A model generated the notes under the pieces. The model saw only the letters and a program-made list of their open reading frames with translations. It made no database searches and had not been told where the DNA came from. DNA of 64,000 nucleotides from Toxonevra muliebris (lineage: Eukaryota > Arthropoda > Insecta > Diptera > Pallopteridae): assembly GCA_963691655.1 (NCBI GenBank), contig OY829326.1, positions 56,103,776 through 56,167,775 on the forward strand, in the 5' to 3' direction. A program made the position numbers and the translations under genes. Shown here one piece after another: positions 57,815 to 64,000 of this stretch (its first letter is position 1; the number at the start of each line of letters is the position of its first letter).

Positions 57815-57880
57815 TATAACCCGCAACCTTCTGGATGAAAGTCTAGTGCACTATCCACTAGACAATCGAGGTTGTCAAAA
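57815..57880 (-). mobile_element. SINE B, copy 3 (head only)
   Basis: GACAACCTCGATTGTCTAGT then GGATAGTGCACTAGACTTTC on the minus strand matches the first 55 bases of SINE B at 3.5 kb; it stops at the B box, where it meets the tandem repeat. An A-run follows at 57881-57890. Confidence 0.75.
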
Positions 57881-58857
57881 AAAAAAAAATAAAATAAAAT
57901 AAAATAATTACAAACTTTATGCATTTTCCATTGTTGGAAATCTAAAGTTAATTTCTTTTCTTTTTTTTTTATATGTATGTGTTTTATATGAAAAGCAACC
58001 GCTTTTAGATTACTCATTTAATTACCACAATTTGTTGTTGTATAATATAGAATTCTATTAGGTATATAATTAATACAACATGCAATTACCGTATCTGTTA
58101 AATTTTCTTAACTAAATTTAAGTTGGCAGCAGCTCACGCTCGCAATCGTTAACTAACTATACAGACATATTAAAATTTTTGTGTTGACCAACGTCATTTT
58201 TATTTTTAGTTTTATATTTTATTATTTGTTTTTTTTTTATTTATTTATTAGATATATAAATACTTACTAAAATATAAGAATAAGTACCTGTGTATTTGTG
58301 TGTTTATATTGCCATATCTTAACAGAAACAGAAATTTGTATTAAGTAAATATGTCACTTAGGAATTTCGCTGCCGTTTTTTTTTTTCGTTTTCTTTTTCT
58401 ATTTAATCACAGGTTAATTACGAATGGCAGTAGTACAAAGTTGTCAACATCATAATTTGAATAATTAAAATAATTTTGATGGATGAATATGGTTGGTGGT
58501 TGGTATATTGGAAGATTGGAGTATGTTTGTATTTATTTATTTTGATTTTTGAATTCCCAGTGGTGAAGAAGAAGAAGAGAAACGTGTGAGATATATAGCG
58601 TTTTGTTTCAATGAAAATAGCTTTATAAAGCTTCGAAAATGATAGAAATGCCAATGCAAGCATGTAAAAAGCTTTTGAGCTTTACATTAGAATTATAAGT
58701 GATGAAAGCTTTGAATTCATTCAAATTGAGGTATTTTCGAACTCGCAGAGAGAGTTATGTATTATAATACTCTCTCTCTCTCTCTCTCTCTTTCTTCAAA
58801 TTTACACTCTATGAGTAAATGAGAACTGTTATACCGAAATGCTTTTAAGTTTACTTA
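57881..58857. other. AT-rich DNA; (CT)n; no gene
   Basis: (AAAAT)n at 57887-57905, T-runs, and (CT)n at 58771-58793. No coding signal. Confidence 0.5.
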
Positions 58858-58865
58858 GTGCATTG

Positions 58866-59159
58866 CAGTGTTGCCAACTCAGCGCTTTTCCCGCTGATTT
58901 TAGTGCTTTTTGAAAATTAAAACGCGGAAAAAAGTGATTTAGCGCTTAGAGCGTTTTTTTAATTTAAAATATCTTCGAAAAATCGAGGAAATTTTTATTG
59001 ACTAGAAGTATCAGATGTGTGCCTGTATCAGTGAAAAAGTTTAAATGTATTGAGTTTTCTCGCACTTTTATAAGGAAAGAAATTTAACGCTTTTTTTAAG
59101 AAAATACACGTTTATTCATCATTTTAGCGGATTTTGAAAAACAAAAGTTGGCCACACTG
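58866..59159 (+). mobile_element. 294-bp hAT-type MITE, copy B
   Basis: CAGTGTTGCCAAC at the left and GTTGGCCACACTG at the right. Flanks GTGCATTG (58858-58865) and GTACATTG (59160-59167), 7 of 8 identical. Same orientation as the copy at 23060-23354 and similar over the full length, with small differences such as CTTTTATAAGGAAAG versus CTTTTTTAAGGAAAA. Confidence 0.9.
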
Positions 59160-59318
59160 GTACATTGTTATATAGACGATCACGATCACATCATGGGCAC
59201 GAGTTGTTGTTGCTTCAATATAAAGTAAAAAAATGAGAGAGACAGCAACAGAGTAAAATTTGATCGGCACGATCACCAAATTATTTGGCTGTCGATGTCG
59301 AATCACGAAATCAAACCA

Positions 59319-59354
59319 GTGTTACCTTTGTGAAATTATTCACAAAGGTAACAC
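59319..59354. repeat. Perfect 16-bp hairpin, 4-base loop
   Basis: GTGTTACCTTTGTGAA, ATTA, then its exact inverse. With the preceding CA the left arm reads CAGTGTTACC, like hAT-type termini in this window, so it may be two fused TIRs. Confidence 0.9.
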
Positions 59355-59671
59355 AAATTGTCTTTAGAACACTTTTATTGAACATGTATGCAAAATGGAA
59401 ATAAAACTGCTTACACATAAAAGCTAATTTTTAAGTATATTCTCATCACTTGTCTGTTCTTATCTTGCCAAAATATTACTTTTTTTTGGCATATAAGTTA
59501 GCAAATTCTAGCGCTTCTAATCCAATGTCAATATTGCCCATTTTTATTTATTTGCTATCAAGAAATTTTTTAATTTGCTTCACAAATTTTGCACAAAAAA
59601 AAGAAAAATTACTAAGAAGTTCAAATAAAATAGTAGCAAAAAAGTACTAAAACTATACAAAAATGTATTAT
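59355..59671. other. No feature recognised
   Basis: AT-rich, one 66-codon plus frame without motifs. Confidence 0.4.
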
Positions 59672-59702
59672 TGATCGGCGATCAAATGACTGTCTGCATA
59701 AC

Positions 59703-60678
59703 CAGGGCCGTAGCCAGGATTATTTTCCGGTGGGGTTTTCATTCGACTAAAATATTTAATTTTTATGAAACTGATGTTTAAATATAATAAATTAAATACG
59801 ATGATGCATTTGATGGACCCTATCAGACTAGGGAGAAAAGTGGATGTTTAAAGCTTTAGCTTTTAGCTTTTTGTTTCCGAATTTTCTTAATCTTAACCTA
59901 AAAAAATGGCTGAAAATGACAAAAAAAATTCACAGAATAATCAATTTAAATTTTTTCAAGTTAATATCATTCAATGTGGATTCCAATATATTTTTTATCG
60001 TGAAAGACATAATTTCGATAACTCATTGACTTGCCATTACTGATAATGAACCCAACCTCAAAAAAATGCTAAAAATAGTCAAAGACTAATTTTTTTTCAA
60101 ATGATTATCAGTGGGAATTTGGGCCATTATCAATGATGAGGAGCCCGGATGAGGTTGGTATATATTCACTGAATTCGTGCAGTCACAGCATTGAAATCTT
60201 CCGAGTCGGGTGTTCTGAGCAATAATAGGTTAAAGAATTAATTATATTTTAAGATTAAGAACTTTGAAGCTTATTCAATAACACTGTCCTGCATGGGTTT
60301 GGTAAATTGTTCCTAGTGTTTGCGAATAAATTTTTCATGCTGAACACGAATCTGAGGTCAAAAACTTCCCATTACGTCAAGTTTTAGAAAAATGGGGTTG
60401 AAACCCCTGAAAATACCGTTTTTGGCCATATAGCACAACTTCGTACGATTTCAATTCAAATTTATTTTTAAATTTTTTTCTTTTATTTGACTTTTTAGAA
60501 AGAAACCGATTAAAAAATATTTAAAAATCGTTCAATATATTTTATTTTGAATTTTTTCCATCCACTGGCAATCAGTATCAAAAATTAAGAAAGAGTTTTC
60601 ACATTTCAGGAGGGGGGGGGGAGACGGAGGTCAGAACCCCCCAAACCTCCCACCCCTCCCCCCCTAAATACGGCCTTG
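59703..60678 (+). mobile_element. hAT-type non-autonomous element, family 1 copy 2 (976 bp)
   Basis: Perfect 8-bp duplication TGCATAAC (59695-59702 and 60679-60686). Ends CAGGGCCGTAGCCAGG and, inverted, CAAGGCCGTATTTAGG. It aligns in the same orientation with 17751-18668 (AATGATTATCAGTGGGAATT, TTGGGCCAT, CCGGATGAGGTTGG, AATTCGTGCAGT, CTGAACACGAATCTGAGGTC). It has an extra 59745-60025 segment, and a G-run and C-runs near the right end. Non-autonomous. Confidence 0.93.
60637..60664 (-). other. G-quadruplex-type motif near hAT right end
   Basis: C-runs of 6, 3, 4 and 7 separated by 6, 1 and 1 bases; the minus strand therefore fits the G3+N1-7 consensus. It lies about 15 bp inside the element's right terminus. 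Confidence 0.6.
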
Positions 60679-60778
60679 TGCATAACATACTTTGGGCAGA
60701 GAGTTGAAAAATCAAAAAGAGAGTGTAAAAAGTGACGTGATCGGCGATCATTTGATCGTCTGCATAACATCGCTCTTA

Positions 60779-61076
60779 GTCAGCTTTTACACACACACAG
60801 ATTTCTGCTCTATTTGTTCTCGAGGTATCGGAGAAGAAAGTGAACGAGTCCGAATCGGCTGTATTAACGATTTTACAACAATTTCTAACGATGATTTTTA
60901 CAAATTTTGCATCTCTGTTCCACTCATATAAATAACTAAGACGTAATAGAAATACAAAATCGGTCGGTCGAAATCGTTGTGTATAAAAGCTCTCGATGAT
61001 TGAAAACGATACAAAAGAGAATATGTAAAAATCGGTGAGAAAAATCGGGCACAAATCGGTGTATGCAAAAGCTGAC
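60779..61076. mobile_element. TIR element GTCAGCTTTT (298 bp), TTA target
   Basis: GTCAGCTTTTACACACAC at the left and, inverted, GTCAGCTTTTGCATACAC at the right, flanked by TTA on both sides (60776-60778, 61077-61079). A 3-bp TTA duplication would fit PIF/Harbinger; a chance match at three AT bases cannot be excluded. The interior shows TCGGT/ACCGA-type inverted motifs. The 151-codon minus frame over 60776-61231 is open but spans the element and its flank and shows no domain. Confidence 0.6.
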
Positions 61077-61151
61077 TTACTAGATTTGAGCACAACTACT
61101 ACGTTTTCAACAAAGCTGCCACATGTAAAATTAAAACAAAGTTTTGAAAAA

Positions 61152-61370
61152 ATAACATTAAAAGCTTTCATTGAACAACCACGTCGTAGAAAGTAATACC
61201 GAAAAATACATTTCTCAGGAGGAGAGTTCATAAAATATCTTTATGATTTTTTTTACTCAATATAAATTATTAAATAACGGTTATTTCTGTATACTTAACT
61301 CTCATTATAATTTTTTGGATTATGACAGTCTTGCAGCAAACGCGTGATATAAATTTTTCTATTAAAATTA
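61152..61370 (+). repeat. Dispersed repeat shared with 39968-40240
   Basis: CATTGAACAACCACGTCGTAG, GGAGGAGAGTTCATAAAATA, ATTATGACAGTCTTGCAGCA match in order. Both copies lie downstream of similar AAAAGCTGA sequence, so the repeat may be part of a larger unit that includes the 298-bp element. Confidence 0.55.
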
Positions 61371-63440
61371 CTTTCTTGAAACTTCCAGTGCATGGTGCTT
61401 CTACTCGAAATCATCATTAGTATTTCTCGCTGGGTTAAGAAATGATATTTTCTTGATTCTACATTACGATTTTTCATACCAAAAAAAAAAAAAAAAAACA
61501 ACATATAATTTATTAGCAATTAATTAAACTGCTAGATACTAAATTAAACACAAATTAAGATGTATTTTTTATTTTCTGTGTAAAAGCGACAGAAACAAGA
61601 AAATTAAAGAAAAATAATTTTGAAAAGTAAATAAGCCAAAAAAAAATTTATAGCTTGTGAAAAACAACACAGTGCAGTCAGTGAATGGCAGTGGAAAACA
61701 AATTAATAAAAATAAACGTTTATAAAAAAAGATTTTGCCCCAGTTCCACAACGACGAGACGCAATTACCAGAAAAAAAAAGTTTTCTTCTCAAACGCAAT
61801 ACACCAGAGTTGCCACATTTATAGTAAATTTATACAGAAAGGTGTTGGTTAATCGATAATGTTATATGAACTTGAAAATTTCAACATATTTACTCCATCT
61901 ATGTTTATTAATTTTTATACTTTTAAATTTTTACAATTAAACAACTAAATTAACTTTTTCGCAACATTTTTGTTTACCTCAAAATTCCATAAATCTTTAA
62001 GTTTTCAATGTTATTTCTTGTTTGTTAATTTCTAACGAGCGAAAAAAAAAATTAAGAAGTATTTTTGTTATTGATTAAGTGCATTAAGCAGTTTGTTTCA
62101 AAATCTTTTTTTTTTATGTATTTACTTTAAAGATTTCTAGATTCTTTTTTTATTGCTTCAGCTTCTTCACAACTCAATGAACTTGAAATTTTTAAAATGT
62201 AAAGAAATTTAAAAATTTTTGTTTTTTCTTTTTAAAAAAATTGCGCTCAAGTACAAAAAAAAAAATGCTTAAAACGTCAATGCATCGTTTTGATGTTTCT
62301 TCTATTTTTGAAACTTATTTTTGACAGCTAAAATGACGTTTTCAAGGTTAAGGTGGTTAGAAGAGAAAACAACCCATAAATAAAAACAATAATATGTACA
62401 TAAATAAATAAATAAGGTATCTATCTGCGTCTCTGTTTGTCCGTCTGTTCGCCTAATCTATGGGAAAGAAAACAATTAAAAATTGCATTTAAGTGTTAGT
62501 TTTTGTTGTATGTACAAATACAAAATACAAGTACAAACAAAAATTCAATTTATTGTTTACATGCGCACGTAAATTAGTAAAAATTTGAAAGAAAAACAAA
62601 AACAACTAATATACTGGGTGATCTTGCATGACTTTGCGGTTGAAATGCGGTGGGTTAAAATAAACAAGAAAGTAAATATTCAGTAATATTTTTGTTTATT
62701 CAAATATTCGTAATTTTTAGGCGTCATCTTTATCTCAAAAATTATTCCATTTTTCATACAAAGTTTCTTCATATTGTAAATTACGATAGATTCACAACCA
62801 ACAGTGATTGTGATTTATTATGAAAATAACATAACCTCACTTGGTTTCATGGGAATTGCTCTAAGAGAGTGTAAATGTTCTCAACTTGAAAGCTCTCATT
62901 AATTTTCATTTTTACATTCTGAAAATGCTCTCTTTGGGCTTTCTTCCATGTTTGAGTTTCCAGACATGTTCCATTTTGCGATATCGATAGAAAGTGAAGT
63001 TGAATTTTTATGTTTTTTATATTTCGATCGAGCAATGCAATTGGTTTGCAATTTCAATATTGTTTTGAAATCGATTAAACTGTAACACATACCTGATGTG
63101 CACCCTGCAAATTTAGTTTTTGCCAGAATATATAAATTATTGTAAATTTTAATTAATTTTGAGTTATTTGTTTTTCTTAATTTTTAAAAGGCATCAATCA
63201 AATTAGTTGTGGCAATATTTCATTCTCGTAATAATATCTCAACTCTTTTGATCTTAAAAAAAAAGAAGAAAAATACTGTAAGTATGATTTAAAATTCTAT
63301 TCTGTTAGTCAAAACCAGAACATCAACATGAATCGAATTCAAACATATTCTCGATACATGACATATTTCTTTTTCTTAATTTTTAGTTTTAAATGAGAAG
63401 TTACTTCAGTAGAAACTAGAAATATGCATTCCTTAATGGT
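61371..63440. other. AT-rich DNA; no gene
   Basis: Poly(A) at 61482-61498, (AAAT)n at 62399-62415. CAGAGTTGCCAC at 61804 resembles hAT-type left termini but lacks a right partner. Overlapping 62-63 codon minus frames at 62847-63090 are not recognisable. Confidence 0.45.
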
Positions 63441-63514
63441 TTTTGCATAATTTGTAGCCAGTTTCCGTACTCAGGGTTCAAAAGCAGACAGCCAATCCAA
63501 CCTAACCTAACCTA
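63441..63514 (+). mobile_element. Possible LINE 3' tail ending in AACCTAACCTAACCTA
   Basis: CAGCCAATCCAACCTAACCTAACC matches, allowing changes, the TCTAACCTAA endings of LINE remnants elsewhere in the window. Upstream no coding block is recognisable. Confidence 0.35.
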
Positions 63515-64000
63515 GGGGAGACTGGGGTATTGTGGACTGCATTGTCATTTTGGCTGAAAACTCGCAAAAATATTACTTTTTCTAAAAATTTCAAAGCGTA
63601 AATTTGTAGTACGGGAAATTCCCTTTCGCAGCAGTTCGCATAAATTGTATATAATACAAGCTATATCAGTTGGCGCAAAAATGGTGTTTTTGAGATTTTG
63701 AAAAATTACTAGGAAATTACGGACCACTTTGTACACTGATTAAAACTGGAAAAACGTGGTAGAAAAACTTTATTTTTGATTCAAAATAAGAGAAAATTCA
63801 TTATTAAGGAGAAACAAAGTGAAATAAAGTGAAGTCCAGTAACTTGCATTCATTCCGACGCATGCCAAGTGAACAGCTCGATCGCACACGTTGCAATGGA
63901 TTTTATTTTGGCGGTTCATCTTTTTTGGTATATTTTTCTTTTAAGTTATGCAGAAATCGATGTCTCTTTCATGCCACAACCAGTTGAAAACGGTTGTTTC
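63515..64000 (+). other. Possible start of a further element, cut by window end
   Basis: GGGGAGACTGGGGTATTGTG at 63515-63534 has the look of a DNA-transposon terminus. About 490 bp of moderately complex DNA follows (ATTCCGACGCATGCCAAGTG near 63853), but no right end is in the window. Unproven. Confidence 0.25.

Noticed and set aside
60776..61231. 151-codon minus-strand open frame
   Set aside because: It spans a TIR element and its flank, has no domain and is rich in Phe/Ser/Cys as expected from AT-rich non-coding DNA.
61804..61815. CAGAGTTGCCAC as a hAT-type left end
   Set aside because: No inverted right end or 8-bp duplication located downstream.

Overview
The window looks like AT-rich intergenic or intronic DNA of a higher (brachyceran, probably calyptrate-type) fly. 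This is an inference from base composition, abundant (GT)n, (AAC)n and ATGT-type microsatellites, RNase-H-bearing non-LTR retrotransposons ending in TCTAACCTAACC-like tails, tRNA-derived SINEs and mariner elements. I could not support any host protein-coding exon, rRNA gene, functional tRNA gene or microRNA. Longer open frames are either remains of transposon proteins or chance frames over low-complexity DNA.

Layout. 1-420: end of a repeat built on an AGTCACTTG minisatellite, whose relatives form an inverted pair at 28.25-28.87 kb. 561-4551: a 4-kb foldback element with arms of about 1 kb and two tRNA-derived SINEs in its interior. 4.5-9.8 kb: simple sequence. 9.85-10.16 kb: a 308-bp MITE with an inverted sister at 48.9 kb. 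12.95-14.13 kb: a dead mariner with TIRs, TA target site and roughly DD41D spacing. 14.59-15.12 kb: a piggyBac-type MITE at TTAA. 17.7-23.4 kb: a cluster of hAT-type non-autonomous elements with 8-bp target-site duplications. 26.9-28.9 kb: LINE remnant, a G-quadruplex motif, a stem-loop and the inverted minisatellite pair. 33.0-34.7 kb: Tc1/mariner remnant next to a LINE RNase H tail. 38.1-40.8 kb: six short inverted-repeat elements and repeats. 43.0-45.4 kb (+) and 54.7-57.0 kb (-): two copies of one non-LTR family; the plus copy is split by a 180-bp element with perfect TIRs. 46.8-48.2 kb: a mariner on the minus strand carrying a nested piggyBac-type MITE. 50.46-52.9 kb: a degenerate AAGTATTTTC satellite. 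57.3-60.7 kb: tandem repeats, SINE fragment and two more hAT-type elements that are sisters of copies at 17.7 and 23.1 kb.

No set of genes works together here. The value of the window is as a record of transposition: several insertions are defined to the base by target-site duplications, two are nested, and every transposase or reverse transcriptase seen is broken. A short module (GCTGAgcACGAATCTGA followed by CCATCACGTCa) recurs in several otherwise different elements. No new multi-gene system is visible.
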